A stretch of 64,000 nucleotides of DNA from Streptomyces sp. NA02950 (lineage in GTDB: Bacteria; Actinomycetota; Actinomycetes; Streptomycetales; Streptomycetaceae). A model generated the notes under the pieces. The model saw only the letters and a program-made list of their open reading frames with translations. It made no database searches and was not told the DNA's origin. This document shows, in pieces, positions 1-7,295 of the stretch. A program made the translations under genes and the position numbers. Position 1 is the stretch's first letter. Every line of letters begins with the position of its first letter. The stretch spans positions 2,541,001-2,605,000 of the forward strand of contig NZ_CP054916.1 of the NCBI RefSeq assembly GCF_013364155.1, given 5' to 3'.

Positions 1-1484
1 ACCCGGATGACGCCCGCCTGCCGCAGCAGGGCGGAGACGGTGGCGTCGGGGATCCCGGTGGCGGGCACGGCATGGCCGGTGGGCGCGCTGCCGCTGTGGC
101 GGGCGCCCTTGACCACCACCACCGGTTTGACGGCGGCGGTGCGCTTGGCGAGCCGGGTGAACTTCCGCGGGTTGCCGATGGATTCCAGGTACATCAGGGC
201 GACGTCGGTCTGCGGGTCGTCGTACCAGTACTGGAGGAGGTCGTTGCCCGAGACGTCGGCGCGGTTCCCCGCGGAGACGAAGGTCGATATCCCGGCGATC
301 CCGGGCAGACCGGCCTGCCCGGCACCGCGCCGGTGCAGCCCGGACAGCAGCGCGATGCCGATGGCCCCGGACTGGGTGAACAGCCCGAGCCGTCCGGGGA
401 CGGGCAGTTGCGGGGAGAGGGAGGCGTTCAGCCGCACGCCGTCGGCGGTGTTGATGACGCCGAAGGCGTTGGGGCCGATGACGCGCATGCCGTAGGTGCG
501 CGCCTGGCGGACCAGGTCGCGCTGGCGGGCGCGGCCCTCGGGCCCGCTCTCGGCGTATCCGGCGGAGAGGACGACCAGGCTCTGGACGCCGTGCTCACCG
601 CAGTCGGCCGCCACCGACGGCACCTGCTCGGCGGGGACGGCGACGACGGCCAGGTCGACCGGGCCGTCGATCTCGCGCAGCGAGCGGTGGCCGGGGACGC
701 CCTCCGGGTCCAGGGGCGCGCCGCCCTCGGGGAAAGCGCGGTTGACGGCGTACAGCCGCCCGGTGAAGCCCCCGTCGAGGAGGTTGCGCAGCACTGTGCG
801 GCCGACGCCGCCGGGGGCGCGTCCGGTGCCGATGACGGCGACGGAGCCGGGGGCGAGCAGCCGCTGCACGGAGCGGGCCTCGGCCCGCTGCTCGCGGGCG
901 CGCATGACGGCCACGGACCGGTCGGTGGGTTCGAGGTCGAACTCGAGGCGGACGACGCCGTCCTCGAAGCTGCGCTGCTGGGTGTAGCCCGCGTCCGTGA
1001 ACACCTTGATCATCTTGGTGTTGGCGGGCAGCACCTCGGCGACGAAGCGGCGGATGTCGCGTTCCCGCGCGACCGCGGCGATGTGCTCCAGGAGGGCGGA
1101 GGCGACACCGCGGCCCTGATGGGCGTCCTGGACCAGGAAGGCGACCTCGGCCTCGTCGGCGGGTGCGCTGGCCGACCGGCCCCGGCCGTCGATGCGGTCG
1201 TAGCGCACGGTGGCGATGAACTCGCCCCCCACGATGGCCGCCAGACCCACCCGGTCGACGTAGTCGTGGTGCGTGAAGCGGTGGACATCGCGGTCGGACA
1301 GGCGCGGATAGGGGGCGAAGAAGCGGTAGTACTTCGACTCGTCGGAGACATGCTCGTAGAAGCTGACCAGCCGCTGCGCGTCATCGGGGGTGATGGGGCG
1401 GATCTGAGCGGTACCACCGTCCCGGAGCACCACGTCGGCCTCCCAGTGGGTCGGGTAGGCGTGCTGGTCCGGCGGCGTCGGCAT
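1..1484 (-). CDS. GNAT acetyltransferase / acyl-CoA synthetase-like fusion (PatA type), 3' end outside window
   Basis: About 494 residues are visible; the C-terminus is cut by the window edge. The N-terminal part (about residues 20-190) is a GNAT acetyltransferase with the acetyl-CoA loop QDAHQGRGVAS near residue 125. It is followed from about residue 205 by an NDP-forming acyl-CoA synthetase CoA-binding domain containing SVAVIGTGRAPGGVG. This order (GNAT first) is that of the Streptomyces PatA-type protein lysine acetyltransferases, which acetylate metabolic enzymes such as acetyl-CoA synthetase; that substrate is family knowledge, not visible here. An ATP-grasp domain would be expected beyond the edge. 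The start ATG at 1484 gives MPTPPDQHAYPTHWEADVVL. The gene is divergent from HPr. Confidence 0.9.
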   Translation of the reverse strand, partial: MPTPPDQHAYPTHWEADVVLRDGGTAQIRPITPDDAQRLVSFYEHVSDESKYYRFFAPYPRLSDRDVHRFTHHDYVDRVGLAAIVGGEFIATVRYDRIDGRGRSASAPADEAEVAFLVQDAHQGRGVASALLEHIAAVARERDIRRFVAEVLPANTKMIKVFTDAGYTQQRSFEDGVVRLEFDLEPTDRSVAVMRAREQRAEARSVQRLLAPGSVAVIGTGRAPGGVGRTVLRNLLDGGFTGRLYAVNRAFPEGGAPLDPEGVPGHRSLREIDGPVDLAVVAVPAEQVPSVAADCGEHGVQSLVVLSAGYAESGPEGRARQRDLVRQARTYGMRVIGPNAFGVINTADGVRLNASLSPQLPVPGRLGLFTQSGAIGIALLSGLHRRGAGQAGLPGIAGISTFVSAGNRADVSGNDLLQYWYDDPQTDVALMYLESIGNPRKFTRLAKRTAAVKPVVVVKGARHSGSAPTGHAVPATGIPDATVSALLRQAGVIR

Positions 1485-1674
1485 GGGGCAAGCGTACGGG
1501 CCGGGAGGTCATCGGGAGCAGGTCCGAACGGTCCCCACCGGAATCGGGAGCGGGTCCGAATGGTGGACCCCCTTGCGTCGGGGCCGGGTGTCGGGGGAAG
1601 GTCCGTATCGGACCGGTCCGGGCACTCCCGGGCTCACTCGGACATCGTTCGGGTGAACCCGGACACCGTATGAT

Positions 1675-1690
1675 TTTGGTCTAGACAACA
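1675..1690. promoter_or_regulatory. DasR-like operator (dre) upstream of HPr
   Basis: The core TGGTCTAGAC with a central TCTAGA palindrome matches the left and central part of the DasR-responsive element consensus ACTGGTCTAGACCAGT at 11 of 16 positions. It lies about 30 bp before the HPr start. DasR, the GlcNAc regulator, is known to control pts genes in S. coelicolor, so the context fits. Confidence 0.6.
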
Positions 1691-1718
1691 GCACCCGTCA
1701 CACCTGAAGGGCAACACC

Positions 1719-2000
1719 ATGGCTGAGCGCCGCGTCACCATCGGCTGGGCCGAGGGCCTGCACGCCCGCCCCGCGTCGATCTTCGTCCGGGCGGCCACCG
1801 CCGCGGGCGTCCCCATCACGATCGCCAAGGCCGACGGCACCCCGGTCAACGCCGCCTCCATGCTGGCCGTGCTCGGCCTGGGCGCGCAGGGCGGCGAGGA
1901 GGTCGTGCTGGCCTCCGACGCGGACGACGCGGAGATCGCGCTCGACCGTCTGGCGAAGCTCGTGGCGGAGGGTCTCGAGGAGCTTCCCGAGACGGTCTGA
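1719..2000 (+). CDS. ptsH: HPr phosphocarrier protein of the PTS
   Basis: A 93-residue protein of usual HPr length. It carries the active-site block GLHARPAS with the phosphorylated histidine at residue 15, and a Ser47 region (AASMLAVLGLG) at the position of the regulatory serine of HPr. It relays phosphate from enzyme I to the EIIA components of the sugar phosphotransferase system in the cytoplasm. An AAGGG ribosome site precedes ATG 1719. The gene stands alone: upstream is a DasR-like operator and downstream a strong bidirectional terminator, so it is probably monocistronic and GlcNAc-responsive. Confidence 0.95.
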   Translation: MAERRVTIGWAEGLHARPASIFVRAATAAGVPITIAKADGTPVNAASMLAVLGLGAQGGEEVVLASDADDAEIALDRLAKLVAEGLEELPETV

Positions 2001-2047
2001 CCCGCCCGGTGATTCGGCTCTCGCATTCCGCCGGATCTTCTTTCGCG

Positions 2048-2091
2048 CGACAGGGCCGCGGTGACCCATTCCGGTCACCGCGGCCCTGTCG
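2048..2091. terminator. Bidirectional rho-independent-type hairpin between HPr and GntR gene
   Basis: A perfect 19-bp stem (2048-2066 with 2073-2091) with a 6-nt loop lies between two convergent genes. Streptomyces terminators often lack a U-tract, as here. Confidence 0.85.
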
Positions 2092-2208
2092 TTTCCGAAT
2101 TCCTGCCCCGTTGCGCCTGCCCCCTGTGAAGCCGCTCTCCTCGCAACCGCCCCTTTGCAATCGCCTTTGTAAAGGAACGCAGTCGGGAACTTGTATACGG
2201 GAACCGTG

Positions 2209-2988
2209 TTAATTCCGCCCGCTCGCCGTGTTGACGGAATGTTTCGAAGTTCTCACCTGAGCCGGACGGCGCAGCCGGTATTCCGAGAGCGCGCGCTCGG
2301 TGTGCGCGGTGGCGATGATCCGGGCGCGATCGGCGTCGCCGCGCGCCACCGCGTCCACCAGCGCGCCGTGCTCCGCCCAGGACTCCACGGCCCGCACCGC
2401 CGGGTCGGACCGCCCGGCACCGCCGCCCGGCACGGGCCGCTCCGGCCGCCGCGCCGGGTCGGCCGCGTACACCCACGCGATCTTGCGCCGCACCTGGACG
2501 AGCAGCCCGGCCAGACTCGGACTGCCCGACGCCTGGGCGAGCGTCTCATGGAACCAGTCGCCCAGGGGCGGCAGTTCGCCGAGGCAGCCGCGGCGGGCCC
2601 GCTCCTGGCCGAGCCGGACGAGGCCGCGCAGCACCTTCAGATGGGCCTCGGTGCGGCGCTGGGCGGCGCGGGCGGCGCCCAGCGGCTCCAGCAGCCCACG
2701 GATGTCGAGGAGGTCCGCCGCCTCCCGCTCGGAGGGCTGGGCGACACAGGCGCCCGCATGGCGCCGGGTGGTCACGAACCCCTCGGACTCCAGGGTGCGC
2801 AGGGCCTCCCGGACGGGCACCCGCGAGACGCCGTAGCGGCGCGCGAGCAGTTCCTCGGTGAGCCGGCCGCCGGGCGGATAAGCACCGGATACGATGTCGT
2901 CGCGAATGGCCGTGCACACCGCTTGCGCCGAAATCCGCCGACCGCCCGGGATGGCGGTGGTATCCCCGTTCACTTCCGGTCCCGCCAC
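2209..2988 (-). CDS. GntR-family regulator, FCD (FadR) subfamily
   Basis: A 259-residue protein with an N-terminal winged helix-turn-helix of GntR type (about residues 20-85, including YGVSRVPVREALRTLESEGFV) and an all-helical FCD effector domain (about residues 95-235). FCD regulators usually bind small carboxylates and repress neighbouring catabolic genes, but no metabolic gene is adjacent here, so the ligand cannot be inferred. It is convergent with ptsH. Its upstream side is now occupied by an IS30 element beginning 158 bp away, which leaves the promoter region itself uninterrupted. Confidence 0.88.
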   Translation of the reverse strand: MAGPEVNGDTTAIPGGRRISAQAVCTAIRDDIVSGAYPPGGRLTEELLARRYGVSRVPVREALRTLESEGFVTTRRHAGACVAQPSEREAADLLDIRGLLEPLGAARAAQRRTEAHLKVLRGLVRLGQERARRGCLGELPPLGDWFHETLAQASGSPSLAGLLVQVRRKIAWVYAADPARRPERPVPGGGAGRSDPAVRAVESWAEHGALVDAVARGDADRARIIATAHTERALSEYRLRRPAQVRTSKHSVNTASGRN

Positions 2989-3129
2989 AGTCGAACCTCC
3001 GCCTTAATCCCAGCGAAACGCACCCGGTCGACGGGCGTTCGACAACTCTATTCCAAACCGGCGGAATTTCCGATGGCGAGCCGGAATTCATGGATATTTT
3101 TGGTCAGCGGGGGCGGGTGGCGCATGCCG

Positions 3130-3142
3130 AAGGCCCCGTCCG
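3130..3142. terminator. Left arm of a hairpin split by IS30 copy 1
   Basis: The 13 nt AAGGCCCCGTCCG are the exact reverse complement of 4634-4646 on the other side of the element. Together they would form a 13-bp stem with a 6-nt loop just downstream of the M23 peptidase gene, the place and shape of its transcription terminator. Confidence 0.75.
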
Positions 3143-3145
3143 GTC
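3143..3145. repeat. Target-site duplication GTC, left copy (IS30 copy 1)
   Basis: GTC directly precedes the element; the same three bases follow it at 4628-4630. An adjoining C makes 3 or 4 bp equally possible. Short duplications of 2-4 bp are usual for IS30. Confidence 0.7.
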
Positions 3146-3157
3146 CTTGGGTTCTAA

Positions 3158-3200
3158 CGGTCCTCGCAACACCCGCGATCTGTGGGAGTTGCGAGGACCG
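3158..3200 (+). promoter_or_regulatory. Hairpin over the transposase start region (IS30 copy 1)
   Basis: A perfect 13-bp inverted repeat (3158-3170 with 3188-3200, 17-nt loop) begins inside the left terminal repeat. It buries the GCGAGGA ribosome-site-like sequence and one of the possible start codons. Such structures in IS10 and IS50 stop translation of transposase from transcripts entering from outside; the same role here is inferred. Confidence 0.5.
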
Positions 3201-4591
3201 TGGCCGTTGGACGGGATGATCTTGCGGGGTTGAGGGAGCGTTTCCTTGCGCGGCTGGATGCCGTGGGGAACGTGACCGTGGTGGCGCGTGAGCTGGGGGT
3301 GAACCGGAACACTGCCTTCGGCTGGGCCCGAAAGGCCGGACGGACCTCGGTGCGCCTGCCTCGGCGGCACCCCGGGCGCGACGAGTACGAGCGGCTTCGG
3401 GCCGCCGGTGTCGCACGTCGGGTGGCGGCCCTGCAGGTCGGGGTGAACGAGCGCACGGCCAAGGACTGGGACTGGGGCGTCAAGAAGACCGGCACCACGC
3501 GCACTTACGCTGACGGCCGCCGTGTCGACTACAGCACCGGGACCGTCACGATGTGCGGTGTGACCACGGCACCGGTGGGCCTGACGGCCCTGGAGAAGCA
3601 GCTTCACCCGCGGTTCCTAGCGCTCGCCGAGCGCGAGAAGATCCGCGATCTGCGCGCGGCGGGGCAGTCGCTGAGGGCGATCGGACGGGTCCTGGGACGG
3701 CCGGCGAGCACCATCAAGCGGGAGATCGACGCGAACTCGGGCAGCGAGGGCTACCAGCCCTACGCCGCCCACCGGGCAGCGGCAGCGCGCAGACCCCGGC
3801 CCAAGGAGCGCAAACTGCTGCGCGAGGGACGGCTGCGCCGCTTCGTCCGGGACGGACTGCGCCAGCGGTGGTCACCGGCACAGATCTGCCACGCTCTACG
3901 GAGAGAGCATCCCGACGACGAGAGCATGCGGGTGAGCGTGGAGACGGTCTACCAGGCACTGTATTTCCAGGCCCGCGGCGGCCTGAAGCGGGAAGTGCAG
4001 GCCGCCATCCGTTCCGGCCGGACCCGCCGCAAACCGCGCCGGGACTCCCAGCGGCGCACGCCCCGGTTCATCGACCCGATGGTGATGATCAGCGACCGTC
4101 CCGCCGACGTCGAGGACCGGGCCGTGCCCGGTCACTGGGAAGGCGACCTGATCATCGGCGCGGGCGGGCGCTCCGCGATCGCCACCCTGGTCGAGCGCAG
4201 CACCCGTTACACCCTGCTGGTCCATCTGCCGGGCGGGGCCCACGACGCCGAGACCGTCCGCGACGGCCTCGTTGCCACGATCCAGACCCTGCCCGCCCAC
4301 CTGCGCGGCTCCCTCACCTGGGACCAGGGCAGCGAGATGGCACGCCACAAGCAGTTCAGCATGGCCACCGGCATGCCCGTCTACTTCTGCGACCCCGCCA
4401 GCCCCTGGCAACGCGGCTCGAACGAGAACACCAACGGCCTCCTGCGCCAGTACTTCCCGAAAGGCACCGACCTCAGCGTCCACAGTCCCGAAGACCTCGA
4501 ACACGTCGCCCAGGAACTCAACGGCCGCCCACGCAAGACGCTCGGCTGGGATACCCCAGCCGAGCGTCTACGTGATCTACTCACCACCTGA
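3182..4591 (+). CDS. IS30-family DDE transposase, copy 1
   Basis: A 469-residue transposase. It has N-terminal helix-turn-helix regions (VARELGVNRNTAFGWARKAG, and LRAIGRVLGRPASTIKREI near residue 165) and a C-terminal DDE catalytic core with D322 (HWEGDLIIGAGGRS), D381 (LTWDQGSEMARH) and E415 (GSNENTNGLLRQYFP). The spacing of 33 residues between the last two is the IS30 value. The length is somewhat above the usual 330-400 residues because of an extra N-terminal helix-turn-helix segment. Start GTG 3182 lies in a hairpin loop; GTG 3200, after GCGAGGACC, is an equally good start. The gene looks intact and is identical to the second copy. Confidence 0.93.
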   Translation: MGVARTVAVGRDDLAGLRERFLARLDAVGNVTVVARELGVNRNTAFGWARKAGRTSVRLPRRHPGRDEYERLRAAGVARRVAALQVGVNERTAKDWDWGVKKTGTTRTYADGRRVDYSTGTVTMCGVTTAPVGLTALEKQLHPRFLALAEREKIRDLRAAGQSLRAIGRVLGRPASTIKREIDANSGSEGYQPYAAHRAAAARRPRPKERKLLREGRLRRFVRDGLRQRWSPAQICHALRREHPDDESMRVSVETVYQALYFQARGGLKREVQAAIRSGRTRRKPRRDSQRRTPRFIDPMVMISDRPADVEDRAVPGHWEGDLIIGAGGRSAIATLVERSTRYTLLVHLPGGAHDAETVRDGLVATIQTLPAHLRGSLTWDQGSEMARHKQFSMATGMPVYFCDPASPWQRGSNENTNGLLRQYFPKGTDLSVHSPEDLEHVAQELNGRPRKTLGWDTPAERLRDLLTT

Positions 4592-4627
4592 AACCAAGTG
4601 GTGTTGCGACGACCCCTTGAATCCAAG

Positions 4628-4630
4628 GTC
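4628..4630. repeat. Target-site duplication GTC, right copy (IS30 copy 1)
   Basis: Matches 3143-3145. Confidence 0.7.
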
Positions 4631-4633
4631 CGG

Positions 4634-4646
4634 CGGACGGGGCCTT
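4634..4646. terminator. Right arm of the hairpin split by IS30 copy 1
   Basis: CGGACGGGGCCTT is the exact reverse complement of 3130-3142. TGCC at 3125-3128 and GGCA at 4647-4650 extend the pairing beyond one bulged base. Confidence 0.75.
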
Positions 4647-4703
4647 GGCACGGTCCTGGTGCGCGGGGTGTCCCCGTGGGGACACGGCACGGTCGCGGTG
4701 GGG

Positions 4704-5495
4704 TCAGACGCTGACGCCGTGGGAGCGCAGGTACGCCACGGGGTCGATGTCCGAACCGTAGTCGGGGCTGGTGCGCGCCTCGAAGTGCAGATGCGGTCCG
4801 GTGACGTTGCCGGTGGCGCCCGACAGGCCGATCTGCTGGCCCGGGGTGACCTTCTGGCCGACCGAGACGTTGAGCGAGGACATGTGGCCGTACTGGGTGT
4901 ACGTGCCGTCCTTCATCTTGATGACGATGTTGTTGCCGTACGAACCGCCCCAGCCCGCCTCGACGACCTCACCGGCGCCCACGGCGTGCACCGTGGTGCC
5001 CGAGGCGGCGTGGAAGTCGATGCCGGTGTGGCTGCCGGAGGACCACAGACCGCTGGACGCCTGGTAGCCGGTGGAGACGTAGGAGCCCGAGATCGGCGCG
5101 ACGAAGGTGTTGAGGCGCTTGCGCTCGGCCTCGCGCGCGGCGCGCTCCTTGGCGGCGCGCTCCGCCTTGGCCTTCTTCGCGGCCGCCTCGGCCTTCCTGG
5201 CGGCCTCCTGACGGGCGATGGTCTCGGCCCGCGCCTTGGCCGCGGCCTCCGCGGCGGCGGTCTCCTGGGACTGCGCCTGGGCCTGGATCTGGTCGGCCAG
5301 CCCCTCGTCGATCACGATCGCCTGCTGCAACCCGGTCTGCTCGGGAGCGGGTGCCTCGTCGGAGGCGGCCAGGGCGGGACCGGCGATACCGGCGACGACG
5401 CCCGAGGCGATGGTGGTGACTCCCGCGATGTTCGCGCCGGTGCGGACGGACCGTCGGGGACGGCGGTGCTTCCCGGTGGCACGGGTGAACGCCAT
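4704..5495 (-). CDS. Secreted M23 (lysostaphin-type) peptidoglycan endopeptidase
   Basis: A 263-residue protein from ATG 5495. I chose that start because AAGGAG precedes it and MAFTRATGKHRR is a usual N-terminus; a GTG at 5507 is also in frame. It has a basic N-terminus with a signal-type hydrophobic stretch ending in GPALA-A, a long Ala/Lys/Glu-rich coiled-coil linker (about residues 65-130), and an M23 domain. Zinc ligands are H156 and D160 (GSHTGIDFHA) and H237 of the GPHLHFE motif (H235 also present). The enzyme would cut peptide cross-links in peptidoglycan outside the cell. It is monocistronic behind a c-di-AMP riboswitch. Its natural terminator has been split by IS30 copy 1. Confidence 0.9.
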   Translation of the reverse strand: MAFTRATGKHRRPRRSVRTGANIAGVTTIASGVVAGIAGPALAASDEAPAPEQTGLQQAIVIDEGLADQIQAQAQSQETAAAEAAAKARAETIARQEAARKAEAAAKKAKAERAAKERAAREAERKRLNTFVAPISGSYVSTGYQASSGLWSSGSHTGIDFHAASGTTVHAVGAGEVVEAGWGGSYGNNIVIKMKDGTYTQYGHMSSLNVSVGQKVTPGQQIGLSGATGNVTGPHLHFEARTSPDYGSDIDPVAYLRSHGVSV

Positions 5496-5517
5496 GCTGT
5501 GGCGCACTCCTTTCCTT

Positions 5518-5655
5518 CCTTCTCGCCTACCGGGTTAGCTGACGGGTTCGGAGCAGGAAGGTCTCCTACGGCCCCCTCGCCCCGGAGGACAAGGCGCCCG
5601 ATTCACCCCAGGGGACATTGGGTCCCCGGCTCCCCTGGCTCGCGCCGTACGGGGA
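5518..5655 (-). ncRNA. c-di-AMP riboswitch (ydaO-yuaA type) in the M23 peptidase leader
   Basis: Read on the minus strand the leader contains the hallmark blocks of the ydaO aptamer in order: a GGGGAGCCGGGGACC stem, GGGGTGAATC, GTAGGAGACCTTCCTGCTC, CGAACCCGTCAGCTAACC and GTAGGCGAGAAGGA close to the ribosome site. In Streptomyces this class controls cell-wall hydrolase genes and binds c-di-AMP, usually turning expression off. The 5' edge is approximate. Confidence 0.85.
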
Positions 5656-5810
5656 CTCGGCGATGACTGCCCGTGCCGCGGGCGCGGCGTGTAGATGGCG
5701 AACAGCCGGACTGACGCTAAACGGGGCGTCTTTCGATCACCAAACAGATCCGGATTTTTGTTGCCCTCCCCACAAACCAAACACCCAACCCTCCTATAAA
5801 ACGGGCATTC

Positions 5811-5850
5811 GGAAGGACCCTGACATCGCACTCGATGTCAGGGCCCTTCC
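5811..5850 (-). terminator. Hairpin downstream of the M16 peptidase operon
   Basis: A stem of GAAGG plus CCTGACATCG pairs with CGATGTCAGG plus CCTTC, with one 2-nt mismatch and a CACT loop. It lies 39 bp after the stop codon of the second M16 gene. Confidence 0.8.
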
Positions 5851-5888
5851 GCTGACGGCCCGTCGGACCGCCGGAGGCCCTGCCGGGG

Positions 5889-7295
5889 TCAGCCCGAGAC
5901 GACGGTCACCTCACCGATGCCCAGCGCCCGGACCGGCTCCTCGATCGCCGAGGCGTCCCCGACCAGCACCGTGACCAGCCGGTCCGCCGGGAAGGCGCTC
6001 ACCACGGCGGCGGTGGCCTCCACCGTTCCGGCCTCGGCGAGCCGGGCGTACAACTGCGCCTGGAAGTCGTCCGGAAGGTGCTGCTCGACCTGGTCGGCGA
6101 GGGTGCCCGCGACCGCGGCCGCGGTCTCGTACTTCAACGGGGCGACGCCCACGAGGTTCTGCACGGCGACATCGCGCTCGGCGTCCGTCAGCCCCTCGTC
6201 CTTCACGGTGCGCAGCACCTTCCAGAGGTCCTCCAGCGCGGGGCCGGTGACCTCGGTGGCCACCGAGCCGCTGATCGCCAGCATCGCGGCACCGGTGGAC
6301 CCGCCGGACGGCGAGGAGGCCGTGGAGCGCAGCACCTGGCAGAAGGAGCGCACCCCGTAGGTGTAGCCCTTCTCCTCGCGCAGCACGCGGTCGAGCCGGG
6401 AGGTGAGGGTGCCGCCCAGGCAGTAGGTGCCCAGCACCTGGGCGGGCCAGACGCGGTCGTGGCGGTCGGCCCCGATCCGGCCGATCAGCAGCTGGGTCTG
6501 GACCGCCCCGGGCCGGTCGACGATCACCACCCGACCGGTGTCGTCGGCCACGATCGGCGGGACCTGCCGGGGCGCGGCCGTGCCGCCCGTCCAGGCGCCG
6601 AGGGTGTCGGCGAGGGCCTGGTCGAGGTCGACCCCGCCGAGGTCGCCGACCACGACGGCGGTCGCGGTGGAGGGGCGGACATGCGCCTCGTAGAAGGCGC
6701 GCACGGCCGCGGCGTCGATGCCCTCGACCGTCTCCTCGGTGCCCTGGCGCGGCCGGGACATCCGCGACTCGGCCGGGAACAGCTCCTTGGACAGTGCCAT
6801 GGAGGCGCGGCGGGCCGGGTTGGCCAGCTCGTGCGGGATCTCGTCCAGCCGGTTCCGCACCAGCCGCTCGACCTCGCTGTCGGGGAAGGCGGGGGCGCGC
6901 AGCGCGTCGGCGAGCAGCCCCAGCGCCTTGGGCAACCGGGAGACCGGGACCTCCAGGGAGACCCGCACACCCGGGTGGTCGGCGTGGGCGTCCAGGGTGG
7001 CACCGCAGCGCTCGAGCTCGGCGGCGAACTCCTCGGCGTCGTGCTTGTCGGTGCCCTCGGACAGGGCGCGCGCCATGATGGTGGCCACCCCGTCGAGCCC
7101 GGCGGGCTCGGCGTCCAGCGGGGCGTCCAGATTGACCTCGACGGCCACGACCTGCTGGCCGGGGCGGTGGCAGCGCAGCACCGTGAGCCCGTTGGACAGC
7201 TCACCGCGCTCGGGGGCCGGGAAGGCCCACGGCCTGGGGGCCCCGCCGACGGGCTGCGGGTGGAAGGTCATGGTCGCGGTGACGGCGTCGCTCAC
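5889..7295 (-). CDS. M16-family peptidase, non-catalytic partner subunit
   Basis: A 468-residue protein with two M16 halves but without the HxxEH zinc motif: the corresponding place reads GLDGVATIMARALSEG. It keeps the C-terminal R/Y segment near EEKGYTYGVRSF that helps form the closed chamber. In bacterial M16B systems a zinc-bearing and a zinc-less subunit form one heterodimeric peptidase, and this gene follows its catalytic partner with an ATGA overlap (7292-7295), so the two are probably made in equal amounts. The substrate is unknown. No signal peptide is visible, so a cytoplasmic location is likely. Confidence 0.88.
   Translation of the reverse strand: MSDAVTATMTFHPQPVGGAPRPWAFPAPERGELSNGLTVLRCHRPGQQVVAVEVNLDAPLDAEPAGLDGVATIMARALSEGTDKHDAEEFAAELERCGATLDAHADHPGVRVSLEVPVSRLPKALGLLADALRAPAFPDSEVERLVRNRLDEIPHELANPARRASMALSKELFPAESRMSRPRQGTEETVEGIDAAAVRAFYEAHVRPSTATAVVVGDLGGVDLDQALADTLGAWTGGTAAPRQVPPIVADDTGRVVIVDRPGAVQTQLLIGRIGADRHDRVWPAQVLGTYCLGGTLTSRLDRVLREEKGYTYGVRSFCQVLRSTASSPSGGSTGAAMLAISGSVATEVTGPALEDLWKVLRTVKDEGLTDAERDVAVQNLVGVAPLKYETAAAVAGTLADQVEQHLPDDFQAQLYARLAEAGTVEATAAVVSAFPADRLVTVLVGDASAIEEPVRALGIGEVTVVSG

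Larger units (their letters stand above)
3146..4627 (+). mobile_element. IS30-family insertion sequence, copy 1 (1482 bp)
   Basis: The ends are defined by comparison with the identical copy at 57175-58656: identity starts at CTTGGG and stops at CCAAG. The terminal inverted repeats run about 27 bp, with 21 matches between the left end and the reverse complement of the right end. A single transposase gene fills the element. It lies in the loop of a terminator-like palindrome. Confidence 0.93.

Noticed and set aside
72..1673. Long plus-strand frame of 533 codons
   Set aside because: It is the antisense shadow of the GNAT/CoA-synthetase-like gene. Its composition (Gly/Ala/Val/Asp/His-rich) is typical of such shadows in high-GC DNA and it has no recognisable domain.
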